IMG/VR virus record: IMGVR_UViG_3300038954_000740
Span: 1-37,163 of that record
Source: a virus
DNA: 37,163 bases
Reading direction: 5' to 3' (one strand)
In this document: one piece after another, positions 29,401 through 36,673 of the stretch
Layout: the number at the start of each line of letters is the position of its first letter
Position numbering within the stretch: the first letter of the stretch is position 1
The notes under the pieces: generated by a model
What the model was told of the DNA's origin: nothing
The model's database searches: none
The model's input: only the letters and a program-made list of their open reading frames with translations
Position numbers and translations under genes: made by a program

Positions 29401-32400
29401 CGACGTGGAGCAGGCCATCCGCGACATCGGCCGCGTGCAGACGCAGAGCTACGAGGACGTGGTGGGATCGAACGTGCAGGCCGACGAGGGGGTCGTCCGA
29501 CTGCGTTTCCTGAGCCGGGACGGAATGCCCATCGACCAGGTGGCCCAAGAGGTCACGCAGGAGGTCGGCCGCGAGGTGTCCGTCCAAGAGGTGGCCGACA
29601 CGCTCCGTGACATGGGCACGCGCACCCAGGAGCGGCGCACGTCCGACCGGCTGGCCGACCGGTTCGAGCAGGTGACGGGGCAGCGACTGACCGAGCGCCG
29701 GGCCGAGGCGGCCATTCAGGAGGCCATCGAGGAGGAGGGCGAAGGCGCACCGGAAGAGACGACCACGGACGACCCCGAGCCGTCCATGGTTGCGCCCTTT
29801 CAGACCGAGGGACAGGCCGCCACGCCGCGTTCCCGATCGACCAGCGACCCGGCCCCGTCGGAGGCATCGGAGGGCGATGTTCGCACGCAAACGCCACGTG
29901 AGGGCCGCACGGCCGCCATGCGTGCCGAGGACGGCGGAAGCGTTGAAGAGGGCAGCACCGACGGAGACGAGAACGGCCGGATTCCGGTCGACCCCCGGGA
30001 CGAGGACGGCGAGGACGTGGCCGACTTCCGCGTGATGCTGGAGGACCTGCAGAGCGACACGGGCGTCACGATCCAGCGCGCAGAGCTCCAGGCCGGCGTT
30101 GCCGGACAGTACGACCCGACGGACGCAAGCGTGGTGCAGCGCCGGCCGAACGATGTGGACACGGCGATTCACGAGGTCGCCCACGCGCTCGATGATCGGT
30201 ACGACGTACTGGGCCCGTACGAGGGGGAGTCGACGAGCCCGCTCGACGAGGAATTGATCCCGGCGTTCAGCCAGCACGGAAGCGGCACCGCAAGCGGCGA
30301 ACGCGGCACGGCCACGTACAACCGCGCAGAAGGCTTCGCCGAGTGGCTACGCGCATACGCCGCCAACCCGGAGGCGGCCCGCGAGGCAGCGCCACGGACC
30401 TACGAGCGCTTCGTGGAGGCCGTGCCGGAGTCCGCACGCGAAGGCGTAGAGCGCTTCGGCCGGCGTTGGCGCCAGTGGGCACAGGCCGCACAGGAGGGCG
30501 ACCCGGCCGCCACGACGGCGAACGTCGAGCTCGGATTTGACGAACCCTCTCTCGTCGAGCGGATCAAGGAGCGGTTCAGCGGCCTCTTCGAGCCGGTGGG
30601 CGTGGGGGACACGTTCTGGGATCGGTTGGGGCAACGCGTGTGGGAGTCGATGCGCGTCACGTTCAAGGCGTGGGATTTGGCCCGCGCGATGCAGGGGATG
30701 GAGGAGCTGGAGGTGGACGAGGACTTCCGGGCCCTGCACAAGCTGTTCAACGGCATCGATGGCGTCGTGGAGACGTACATCAAAAGCGGCCTCCAGACCT
30801 ACGACGGCGAGCCGGTGCGTGGGCCCGACGGCCAGCCGCTGGAGGGCTTCGCGTCCATCTTCGAGCCCCTGCTTCGGAGCACGAAAAGCGAACTGCAGGA
30901 GGACCTACGCGCCCTCGTCGCGCTTCTCATCAATGAACGCGTGCTCGAAAAGGGACAGAACCTCCGAGACGCGGCCGAGATCATCGCCGCGTGGCCGGAT
31001 CTCCGCGCCGAGCTCGTCGAGGACATCGAGGCGCAGCAAAAGCGCGTGGAGGAGGCGAAGTCGATTCTGCGGGCCTACCGCGAGCAAGGGCGCCGAGACG
31101 GCTCGATCGGCCAGCAGAAGGAGGCCGTAAAGCAATCCCGTCAGCGCCTTCGAGAGAAGCGTAGGGAGCTCCGAGAGGCCCGCGAGCAGGTGCGAGAGGC
31201 ACAAGATCGGCTCGGCTACGACGGCGACCCCGAGGGCGCGATGGAGTACGCAGAGCGCCGCATTAGCCGGCTTTCGGGCGTGGGCGGTGGCACGCAGAGC
31301 GACGAGACGGTTGCACGTACCTTCCTGGAGCGCCTGCAGGAAGACCCGGAGCGCTACGAGCGGTTGCAGACGGCCGCCAAGCGCTACCGCGCGTGGGCCG
31401 ACGGTCTCCTCCGGCGAATGGTCGACGCCGGGATGCTGACGGAGCAAAAGTACCAGCAGATCAAGGAGGAGAACCAGTACTACGCGGCGTTCAACCGGGT
31501 GCCGGGGCGCGAGGAGGCGTTCGTGATGGGGAGCGTCAGCCCGGCCGTCCGGCGCGCCACTGGCAAACTGACCGGCGATCGGCAGATTCTGTACCGGTTC
31601 AAGGGATCGACGCGGCGCCTGGAGAACCCCATTGCTTCGTTGTTGGGACAGACCTTCGCCGTCGTGTACGAGACGGAGGCAAACCGTATGAAGCGGGCGT
31701 TCGTCGAGCCCTTCCGCTCCGATCGCGGCATGTACGAGGGGGAGGTCCTGGAGCTCGGGCACATCGTCCGGCGGGCCAAGGCCGGTGACGAGCGGACGAT
31801 CACCGTCCACCGGGATGGCGAGCGGGAGTACTGGCAGATCAACGACCAGCTGTACGACACCTGGAAGGAGGTGGAACGCCCCGATCGGGCCCGCGGCGCC
31901 GTCGAGGGGCTACAGCGCGCGATCCAGACGAGCCGAGAGCTTATCACGCATGCCCCGCCGTTCGTACTTCGGCAGCTGCAACGCGACCCGCAGGAAGTGG
32001 CGATCAAGAGTGATGAAGGCGCCAAACCGTGGGACCTGCTGACGTACGCGACGAAGGAGGGGCGCGAGCAGTTCACCGAGGACCTGGAAAACCTCCAGAC
32101 TGCGGGCGGTGCAAACTTCGGGTGGTATCGGAGCGGTCGGGAGGGCTACTACGAGGAGCAGCGGCGCATCATCGACGATCTCGCGGAGACGGACGACGTC
32201 ACCACCACCTTCGGCCGGATCCGAAAGGCCGCGTCGGGCGCGCTGGAGTGGTATACGACGAGAGTTCGGCAGGCAGAAAGCGCGTCCCGCCTCGGGCACT
32301 TCCGCCGCGCGTACGAGCGGTACCAGGAGCAAGGCTACGACGAGTTCGACGCCCGCCGGCTTGCGGCCCGTGATACGCGCGACCTGCTCGACTTCGCCCG

Positions 32401-33562
32401 CGGCGGGACCGTGGTGAAGGAGCTAAATCGCTACCTGCTCTTTCTGAATGCGGCCGTACAGGGCATCCGGTCGGCGATCGAGACGGGCGCGAAGAAGAGC
32501 GCCGCCAAGTACGCCGCCCGGATCATGCTCGTAGCCGTGCTTCCGGACATCGCGGTCTACACGTGGAACGCGATGGCCGGCGGCGAAGACGAGCTTGAGC
32601 GGTGGCGACAGGAGCCTGCGTACCTGAAGGACTTCTTCTATACGTTCCGGATTCCGCTACCCGGCGGCGAGTGGCAGGTTCTACGGGTTCCCAAGACGTA
32701 CGAGTACGGGCTGATTTCCAGCCTCTTCGTCCGCGGTCTGGACGGCGCGTTGCACCTGGCCACCGACGGAGAACGTGGGGGCAGCCGTCCGTTCGCGGGC
32801 TACGAGGACAGCGCCCTCAAGGGGCTCGTCCCGATTCATCCCGAAGCGGTCCTCACGTCTCCGGCACTCGCCCCCGTCGCCGCGGCCGCCAACCGGGATT
32901 TCTTCAGAGGCGAGCAGATCGTCCCGCCCTACGAGGCGAAGCGTGACCTGGACTTGCGGGAGGGCACGAGGTACGCGTCGCGCCTGGGGCAGCAGGTGCA
33001 AGAGCTCGTGGGCGTCGACGCCCGGAAGATCGACTTCCTGATTCGGAATCTCAGTGGCGGAACCGGGCGCCTCTTCATGACGGCCTCCGACGTCGGGAAG
33101 GACGACACGGCCGGCCGCGAGTTCTGGATGGACGCGACCGGGCTATTCGTCCATCCCCCAGTCTACGGATCGCGAGACGTTCAGTACGTGCTCGACTGGG
33201 CTGAGGATCGTGGGAAGATGAACCTCGACGCCGTTGAGCGCCTGCAAGACATGGTGGGCGCCGTCTATGAGGCCAAGACCGCCGAGGAGCGCCGCACACG
33301 GGCTGAGCGCCTATGGGAGTATGCCCGCCAGGTGCGCGACGACATCGAAGCCCGAGCGGATGAGGACGGCTCGACGCCAACCAGCGACGCGAGTGCCGGC
33401 GCGCCGGGTCGTCTCCTCGAGGAGATGGGATTCCGTCGGTCGCGTACGGGCGACACAGGCGCAGACGACACCGACGGCACCCCACGGCGCCGCGTCACGG
33501 ATCTCCTCGGGACGCCGTCTGAGCAGCCGAATCGGCGCCGCATCGAGCACCTGTTCGGATAG
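26447..33562 (+). CDS. Giant polyvalent protein with HExxH peptidase and LPD38-like C-terminus
   Basis: 2371 residues. About 1-1200 is mostly disordered, acidic and Ala/Glu-rich, with one Ala/Gly hydrophobic region (about 320-500) and an ~80-residue unit repeated three times (starting near 585, 693 and 813; cores PAVQEEIDMERR, SVVQEEIDLERS, PAVQSAIQDERA). A metallopeptidase-like domain follows: HEVAH at 1242-1246 and a downstream YNRAEGFAEWLRAYAANP with the possible third ligand. About 1330-2300 is a long helical region ending in an LPD38-like part (ELNRYLLFLNAAVQGIRSAI near 1992-2011, then YLKDFFYTFRIPLPGGEW). Polyvalent proteins of this kind are injected with phage DNA and carry several activities. 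The motif GTTCGCRCGCAAACG is read in frame six times as VR(A/T/V)Q(T/R) at residues 85, 135, 570, 777, 936 and 1145. Confidence 0.93.
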   Translation: MPRPQRRTNQEHTFGGAAGQLRRTLETALREGNDEAAVELAREARKMRAITPDEYMTIVQTRAGGDGATAAADGASLDVRPSDAVRTQTSGATSRTGTESRDDPNGDSLDAVARARRRLQNGRLQDGSQAAEDDVRVQTPREGTAPDTTELDPVARARQRLQAGGPTPDSAVPVDTTRTAAAMQHPGSARTGTGSRSETDPPDEEPGTLGALWNAVQRGYHNLRAGLSELEAQTSFDEISRQLSQIEADYQAEQARQEPRSRGAARTAERMQEARQETTERVKLDPFGILTMSGESARRAGIEPEERTPTEVERFGQAAAEDPSGAAQLAAELGAESVPSLGFTALAGGGGSSAGRIGAMWLAGSVLEAGQSLRDAATDPETGERRPVEPRDKALAIAGGVGAGAVEAIGAAGVSQGVRRLLDKANLPEAAQQAAERAIGRELRRYASETAKSGVGEGTTEVIQGIISDVAAQQGWDPEREIGDGWFQQFLAGFGAGSGVTSIAGAPSTVARAAGGGRAGTSQATGPEGPTGQAPAAAPSTGGETGPTGSAQGEQTREPDATGEVADGDVRAQTPASTESPVQAARRRLFDALAVATPEELAAVRQQTASPAVQEEIDMERRVGRGEDVDMATPLPDVVPEDVSVRPEIREAVQAVEEAERAEATEAAPGAEPTRPVATEAETTESSARPDAEAARLRLADELATASLEELASVREQTTSSVVQEEIDLERSAGREEDADTAVELPDVDPAEVDVRPELRDAVRAVEQADPDADADVRAQRPEEGTSPTSVPDSVPDVVRENPEQAHQAAESALEERRQRLASVLEETSTGELAALQEQTESPAVQSAIQDERARRGETADPIELPDPAEAAPIDAERDVARAARDVKVAEQAVGEAEAVLEAQRAEAGRPETAPAGAESDARGDATGERSAEADVRAQTQRPSRRPRSEKDVLEEVARTSEDPAEIALAYRQARDVEETQDTSSDVEQAIRDIGRVQTQSYEDVVGSNVQADEGVVRLRFLSRDGMPIDQVAQEVTQEVGREVSVQEVADTLRDMGTRTQERRTSDRLADRFEQVTGQRLTERRAEAAIQEAIEEEGEGAPEETTTDDPEPSMVAPFQTEGQAATPRSRSTSDPAPSEASEGDVRTQTPREGRTAAMRAEDGGSVEEGSTDGDENGRIPVDPRDEDGEDVADFRVMLEDLQSDTGVTIQRAELQAGVAGQYDPTDASVVQRRPNDVDTAIHEVAHALDDRYDVLGPYEGESTSPLDEELIPAFSQHGSGTASGERGTATYNRAEGFAEWLRAYAANPEAAREAAPRTYERFVEAVPESAREGVERFGRRWRQWAQAAQEGDPAATTANVELGFDEPSLVERIKERFSGLFEPVGVGDTFWDRLGQRVWESMRVTFKAWDLARAMQGMEELEVDEDFRALHKLFNGIDGVVETYIKSGLQTYDGEPVRGPDGQPLEGFASIFEPLLRSTKSELQEDLRALVALLINERVLEKGQNLRDAAEIIAAWPDLRAELVEDIEAQQKRVEEAKSILRAYREQGRRDGSIGQQKEAVKQSRQRLREKRRELREAREQVREAQDRLGYDGDPEGAMEYAERRISRLSGVGGGTQSDETVARTFLERLQEDPERYERLQTAAKRYRAWADGLLRRMVDAGMLTEQKYQQIKEENQYYAAFNRVPGREEAFVMGSVSPAVRRATGKLTGDRQILYRFKGSTRRLENPIASLLGQTFAVVYETEANRMKRAFVEPFRSDRGMYEGEVLELGHIVRRAKAGDERTITVHRDGEREYWQINDQLYDTWKEVERPDRARGAVEGLQRAIQTSRELITHAPPFVLRQLQRDPQEVAIKSDEGAKPWDLLTYATKEGREQFTEDLENLQTAGGANFGWYRSGREGYYEEQRRIIDDLAETDDVTTTFGRIRKAASGALEWYTTRVRQAESASRLGHFRRAYERYQEQGYDEFDARRLAARDTRDLLDFARGGTVVKELNRYLLFLNAAVQGIRSAIETGAKKSAAKYAARIMLVAVLPDIAVYTWNAMAGGEDELERWRQEPAYLKDFFYTFRIPLPGGEWQVLRVPKTYEYGLISSLFVRGLDGALHLATDGERGGSRPFAGYEDSALKGLVPIHPEAVLTSPALAPVAAAANRDFFRGEQIVPPYEAKRDLDLREGTRYASRLGQQVQELVGVDARKIDFLIRNLSGGTGRLFMTASDVGKDDTAGREFWMDATGLFVHPPVYGSRDVQYVLDWAEDRGKMNLDAVERLQDMVGAVYEAKTAEERRTRAERLWEYARQVRDDIEARADEDGSTPTSDASAGAPGRLLEEMGFRRSRTGDTGADDTDGTPRRRVTDLLGTPSEQPNRRRIEHLFG
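26699..26715 (+). repeat. Dispersed motif, in-frame copy 1 in the polyvalent gene
   Basis: GTTCGCACGCAAACATC, encoding V-R-T-Q-T from residue 85. Confidence 0.8.
26849..26865 (+). repeat. Dispersed motif, in-frame copy 2
   Basis: GTTCGCGTGCAAACGCC, encoding V-R-V-Q-T-P from residue 135, preceded by Asp and followed by R-E-G. Confidence 0.8.
28154..28170 (+). repeat. Dispersed motif, in-frame copy 3
   Basis: GTTCGCGCTCAAACACC, encoding V-R-A-Q-T-P from residue 570, just before the first ~80-residue repeat unit. Confidence 0.75.
28775..28791 (+). repeat. Dispersed motif, in-frame copy 4
   Basis: GTTCGCGCGCAAAGGCC, encoding V-R-A-Q-R-P from residue 777, between the second and third repeat units. 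Confidence 0.75.
29252..29268 (+). repeat. Dispersed motif, in-frame copy 5
   Basis: GTTCGCGCGCAAACACA, encoding V-R-A-Q-T-Q from residue 936, after the third repeat unit. Confidence 0.8.
29879..29895 (+). repeat. Dispersed motif, in-frame copy 6
   Basis: GTTCGCACGCAAACGCC, encoding V-R-T-Q-T-P from residue 1145, followed by R-E-G as in copy 2, about 100 residues before the HEVAH peptidase motif. Confidence 0.8.
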
Positions 33563-33603
33563 ATGCACGATCTCCACCCACCCCACCCACAACACATTCG
33601 CGT

Positions 33604-34086
33604 ATGCGATTTGGTGAAGAAAGAGATGACCGCACTGCCTTTCAGAAAGAACGCGATCGGCTGGAGGAGGCCGAGGGGCGATCGCTCACCGATCAGGAAA
33701 TCGGCTGGCTCCTCGGCGTGCAACCCCGCCACGTGCACAATCTGAAGACGTGGGACGACGAGCAGGTTCGGCCGTCCTATCTGCTGGCCCTGAAGTATGC
33801 TCGTGAGGTCGGCTTCGAGACGGCCGACGGCGTGATCGACACCCCACCGGACGAATTCGACGATATGGTCTCCGATCTCCCGCTCGAATGCCGCGAGATC
33901 GCGCGACTCCTCGGCATTAGCCCCTCCCAGCTTTGGCGACTCCGTCAGGACACGCGCGACGCCGACGTGCCCCGCTCGCATTTCTTGGCGCTCCGCTACC
34001 TCATGCACGTGTACGGGCCGGAGGGCCGGATGCACTCCATCATCGAGCACGCCAACACCTACGCCGAGCACAACCACACGTCGTGA
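33604..34086 (+). CDS. Protein with two tandem HTH domains
   Basis: 160 residues. Two HTH-like units: LTDQEIGWLLGVQPRHVHNL followed by RPSYLLALKYAREVG, and CREIARLLGISPSQLWRL followed by VPRSHFLALRYLMHVYG. The second parts (SYLLALKYA and HFLALRYLM) match each other, so the protein arose by internal duplication. It would bind DNA at a two-part site. It lies between the giant polyvalent protein and the small-terminase-like gene, a usual place for packaging-related or late regulators. The motif GTTCGCGCGCAAACG follows its stop by 4 bp. Confidence 0.83.
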   Translation: MRFGEERDDRTAFQKERDRLEEAEGRSLTDQEIGWLLGVQPRHVHNLKTWDDEQVRPSYLLALKYAREVGFETADGVIDTPPDEFDDMVSDLPLECREIARLLGISPSQLWRLRQDTRDADVPRSHFLALRYLMHVYGPEGRMHSIIEHANTYAEHNHTS

Positions 34087-34090
34087 TCAC

Positions 34091-34107
34091 GTTCGCGCGC
34101 AAACGCT
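34091..34107 (+). repeat. Dispersed motif copy (intergenic, before small terminase-like gene)
   Basis: GTTCGCGCGCAAACGCT followed by GAG, between the stop at 34086 and the start at 34154. Confidence 0.8.
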
Positions 34108-34130
34108 GAGAAGATCCGCAACACGACCAT

Positions 34131-34158
34131 CGCCCACTTATGACCGCCCACTTATGAC
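34131..34158 (+). repeat. Perfect 14-bp tandem duplication at the start of the small-terminase-like gene
   Basis: CGCCCACTTATGAC occurs twice head to tail (34131-34144 and 34145-34158). The first copy's ATG opens a 5-codon frame (M-T-A-H-L) whose TGA overlaps the real ATG at 34154 as ATGA. Confidence 0.9.
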
Positions 34159-34960
34159 TGACATCCTTCCTTCCTCCGACAGGCCTGATGCCGACGCGGC
34201 TGCGCTCCAGGCGCGCGAGGAGGCACTCAGCTCGTGCAAAAGCCTGAAGCAGCGTCGCTTCGTGGAGTACTACGTCGAGAGTGGCGTTGCGACGCGCGCC
34301 GCGGACGAAGCCGGGTTCTCCGATCCGAGCTACGGCCGCGAGCTTCTGAAGAAAACGCACGTACAGAAGGCGATCCGCGCACTGATCGAGGCAGAGACGT
34401 TGAGCCACGCCGAGGTACGCCATCGGCTCAGCCAACAAATCGTGGCCACGCCGGAGGATGTCCTTGACTACATCGAGGTAGAGCACCTGGTGAGCTACCG
34501 TCCCGGGAGCGAGTGGAAGGTGACCAGCGAAATCACGAGCTCCGTGGCCGGTGCGACGATCGAGCGCCTGAATGTGGAGGAGGCCGAGGAGCTGCGTCTT
34601 CTCCACCAGCTCGTGCGCGAGCCGACCGAGGATCAGGAGGGCCGATCGATCGACGACGTGCGCCAGGCGGCCGCGGCGGGCGACGTTCGGTTCGCCCGTG
34701 TTCACATCGCCGTGCCGGTCGTGAACCTCGAGAAGGCCCGCCGCCGCGGCGTCCTCGGTGCGATCAAGGAGCTGAAGTTCGACAGCAACGGCCGGCCGGA
34801 ACTGAAGATGTACGACAGCCAGGACGCGCTGAAGCACCTGGACAAAATGTACTCGATGACCGAGGAGGCCGGGAGTCCCGAACAGGTCGCGCGCAGCCAC
34901 CTGGAGCGGGTGAGCGAGAAGATGGGGCTACAGGTCAACGTCCTGAACGTCAATCTGTGA
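34154..34960 (+). CDS. Small terminase-like DNA-binding protein
   Basis: 268 residues. Residues about 25-75 (LKQRRFVEYYVESGVATRAA, DEAGFSDPSYGRELLKKTHV, then QKAIRALI) match the HTH region of terminase small subunits (K-Q-x-x-F-V-x-x-Y, N/A-T-x-A-A, A-G-F/Y-S-D). A second region TPEDVLDYIEVEHLVSY and the later AIKELKFDSNGRPELKMYDS and DALKHLDKMY are also usual in this family. It would recognise the packaging site and recruit the large terminase, but no large terminase gene is in the window. Its length exceeds the common 140-200 residues because of an inserted helical/acidic middle (about 120-190). Confidence 0.87.
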   Translation: MTDILPSSDRPDADAAALQAREEALSSCKSLKQRRFVEYYVESGVATRAADEAGFSDPSYGRELLKKTHVQKAIRALIEAETLSHAEVRHRLSQQIVATPEDVLDYIEVEHLVSYRPGSEWKVTSEITSSVAGATIERLNVEEAEELRLLHQLVREPTEDQEGRSIDDVRQAAAAGDVRFARVHIAVPVVNLEKARRRGVLGAIKELKFDSNGRPELKMYDSQDALKHLDKMYSMTEEAGSPEQVARSHLERVSEKMGLQVNVLNVNL

Positions 34961-34977
34961 TGAGTCGCTCTGCTTGC

Positions 34978-34994
34978 GTTCGCGCGCAAACGTA
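34978..34994 (+). repeat. Dispersed motif copy (intergenic, after small terminase-like gene)
   Basis: GTTCGCGCGCAAACGTA, 17 bp after the stop at 34960 and at the 3' side of the minus-strand membrane-protein gene. Confidence 0.8.
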
Positions 34995-35013
34995 GGGTGT
35001 ATCCGGCGAGATG

Positions 35014-35364
35014 TCATCCACCGGGTACGGAGGCGAACAAGAAATAGGCACAGACCGGCCACCCCACAAACCCGGCGAGGCTGATTGTCAGCCCTCCGAC
35101 GGCTCGTTCCACGATGTTCATGACCAGCTGGAAGGCGAGACCAGCGACGAAGAGGATGATCGGAGCCCACCAAGCGATGACCCATCCGTAGTAGCCGAGG
35201 AAACCCAGCCCGGTGATCATCCCGGCGAAGGCAAACAGCCCCAAGACGGCCTCGAGTACCTTGCTTCGACCGCGGAAATCTCTGAGGTGCAGTTGCTGGT
35301 AGAACACGAAGGTGGAGAAGAGACAGTAGAGCAGCAGGGTTGAGAGAGGTAGTTCCTCAGGCAT
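35014..35364 (-). CDS. Membrane protein with three or four transmembrane helices
   Basis: 116 residues. Hydrophobic segments at about 7-25 (LSTLLLYCLFSTFVFYQQL), 37-60 (VLEAVLGLFAFAGMITGLGF), 62-82 (YYGWVIAWWAPIILFVAGLA) and 92-113 (GLTISLAGFVGWPVCAYFLF). The facing + strand frame over the same bases is a low-complexity acidic translation, as expected for the shadow of a membrane gene. It is convergent with the small-terminase-like gene and precedes partition cassette 2. Possible holin, immunity or exclusion protein; not resolved. Confidence 0.75.
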   Translation of the reverse strand: MPEELPLSTLLLYCLFSTFVFYQQLHLRDFRGRSKVLEAVLGLFAFAGMITGLGFLGYYGWVIAWWAPIILFVAGLAFQLVMNIVERAVGGLTISLAGFVGWPVCAYFLFASVPGG

Positions 35365-35375
35365 TGGAACGTGAA

Positions 35376-35495
35376 ATGGCGTTCGACCTCCTGGTGTGGC
35401 TCGGATTGGGCAACAAGGCCGAAGCCACGGGCGAGAATATACCCGCGCTCGACACGAGCGAAGATGAGACGTCTTGTGACCCCCTCAACTCATGA
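35376..35495 (+). CDS. 39-residue acidic micro-ORF (candidate)
   Basis: ATG at 35376 to TGA ending at 35495, divergent from the membrane-protein gene. The product has a hydrophobic start (MAFDLLVWLGLG) and an acidic tail (ALDTSEDETSCDPLNS), a protein-like arrangement. Its stop lies inside the partition operator repeats at 35490-35520. It may be a real small peptide; there is no second copy to test it against. Confidence 0.4.
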   Translation: MAFDLLVWLGLGNKAEATGENIPALDTSEDETSCDPLNS

Positions 35496-35520
35496 GGTCA
35501 TGTCCTCATGGGGTCATGAG
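35490..35520. promoter_or_regulatory. Partition operator 2, site 3
   Basis: TCATGAGGTCATG (35490-35502) and CCTCATGGGGTCATGAG (35504-35520) overlap the 3' end of the RHH gene of cassette 2. Unit ATGAGGTCATG. Equivalent in position to the TAGG palindrome at 12213 in cassette 1. Confidence 0.65.
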
Positions 35521-35807
35521 TCCTTCCGCTCCACGTGATGCGGGGGCAGAACCTCGAAGGACTCCCCGCGCTCGTCCTCGGCCTGTGCAATCCACATCCG
35601 GAGAGCTTCGTCCACGATCTGCGCCTTGCTCTTCCCGGTCCAGAAGGCGGCCGCGTTGATCTTCTCTTCCAGGCCGGGCCGGAGCACGGTGCTGAACGGC
35701 TGCTTTTCGCCCTCTTCCCGTCGGCGCCGATCTTCGTCGCGTTCCGCCGGCGGTTCGGTGAACCCGGCGTCGTTGTCGTCGTCCCAGGGGATTTCCGGCT
35801 TGTCCAT
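35514..35807 (-). CDS. Ribbon-helix-helix partition protein, cassette 2
   Basis: 97 residues. The acidic flexible N-terminus (MDKPEIPWDDDNDAGFTEPP) is followed by a charged linker and a ribbon-helix-helix region (PFSTVLRPGLEEKINAAAFW, then TGKSKAQIVDEALRMWI). It is downstream of parA on the same strand and surrounded by ATGAGGTCATG-type repeats. Same design as the protein at 12228-12512 but without sequence similarity outside the fold. Probable centromere-binding repressor partner of the cassette 2 ParA. Confidence 0.86.
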   Translation of the reverse strand: MDKPEIPWDDDNDAGFTEPPAERDEDRRRREEGEKQPFSTVLRPGLEEKINAAAFWTGKSKAQIVDEALRMWIAQAEDERGESFEVLPPHHVERKDS

Positions 35808-35858
35808 GACATCGTGGGGTCCTGATGTGATGAGGTCATGATGTCGGGAGTTCATGAG
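35805..35858. promoter_or_regulatory. Partition operator 2, site 2 (between parA and RHH genes)
   Basis: The gap between the two minus-strand genes holds GATGAGGTCATGATGTC (about 35829-35845) and flanking CATGA units (CATGACATC and TTCATGAGG). Probable RHH-binding site. Confidence 0.65.
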
Positions 35859-36673
35859 GCGTCCAGCTGCGCCGCATCGTCGGGCATGGGAACCAGGTAT
35901 TTCGCGCCTCCCGGAATGGCAACGGCACCGCTTTGCGCGAGCTCGGCACCGAGCGCCTGGTAGTCCGTCCAGGCCGTCGAGCGGGGCGCATACGTGCCGA
36001 GCAGTTCGCCAGCGGCTTCGGCCTCTCGGACAGACACCGTCGACCGCACGTAGTGCTGGGTTCCGCGGCCGTCCTCGGAGAGGGGCCCGAGGTGCTGCAC
36101 GATCTGCCGGGCCGTCTGAACATCGAGCGTCGTCCGCATGTCGACGTTGCACGCAAACGCGGCCGTCACGTCCGCCCCCCCGAGGCGCTTCGTGAACTGG
36201 AGGACGTGGCGGAGGCCATCGACGGAGCCCCGGCCCGCGGCCACCGGCACCACGGCCGACGTAGTGGAGAGGAGCGCGACCGTCACGAGATCTCCGGCCT
36301 GCGGGGGCGTGTCGAGAATGACGAGTTCGTATGCGGCGGCCGCATTGTCGTACAGGCGCTCCAGCTGCCGCGTGAGGTCCGACGTCCGCCGCTCCGTGGT
36401 GTCGTCGAGGGAGCGGTTCGCAGTCACGACGTCAAGGCGTCCACCGTTGTCGTGCTCGGAGACGGCCGTAATGTGCTTTGTCGGATCGAAGCCGCCGGTG
36501 AGAAGGTGCGTCGACGCGTCCGATCGGGACGCCAGCCACGCCGAGGCTGTCCCCTGCGGGTCGAGGTCGACTAGGAGCACCGACGCCCCGGCACGAGCCC
36601 ATACGTCTGCCAAACAGATCGCAGACGTCGTCTTGCCCGCCCCGCCCTTCAGGTTGCAGACGGACAGCGTCAT
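35852..36673 (-). CDS. parA: ParA-type partition ATPase, cassette 2
   Basis: 273 residues. Deviant Walker A NLKGGAGKTTSAICLAD (about 7-23), LLVDLDPQGTASAWL, Walker B-like ELVILDTPPQAGDL, and a C-terminal region with YVRSTVSVREAEAAGELL that resembles the Soj/ParA C-terminus. Longer than the cassette 1 ParA and of a different subfamily. No N-terminal HTH is seen, so DNA recognition would rest on the RHH partner. The start at 36673 lies directly in the ATGAGGTC repeats; an in-frame ATG ten codons upstream is less likely because it would place the operator inside the gene. Confidence 0.93.
   Translation of the reverse strand: MTLSVCNLKGGAGKTTSAICLADVWARAGASVLLVDLDPQGTASAWLASRSDASTHLLTGGFDPTKHITAVSEHDNGGRLDVVTANRSLDDTTERRTSDLTRQLERLYDNAAAAYELVILDTPPQAGDLVTVALLSTTSAVVPVAAGRGSVDGLRHVLQFTKRLGGADVTAAFACNVDMRTTLDVQTARQIVQHLGPLSEDGRGTQHYVRSTVSVREAEAAGELLGTYAPRSTAWTDYQALGAELAQSGAVAIPGGAKYLVPMPDDAAQLDAS

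Noticed and set aside
28565-30277. 570-residue minus-strand frame opposite the polyvalent gene
   Set aside because: Antisense of an acidic repetitive gene; no motifs of its own.
35011-35343. + strand acidic frame opposite the membrane protein
   Set aside because: The minus-strand product has three or four clear transmembrane helices; the + strand product is low-complexity.
36145-36160. GTTGCACGCAAACG inside parA 2 as a motif copy
   Set aside because: It lacks the TTCGC part and is explained by the ParA coding sequence on the other strand.
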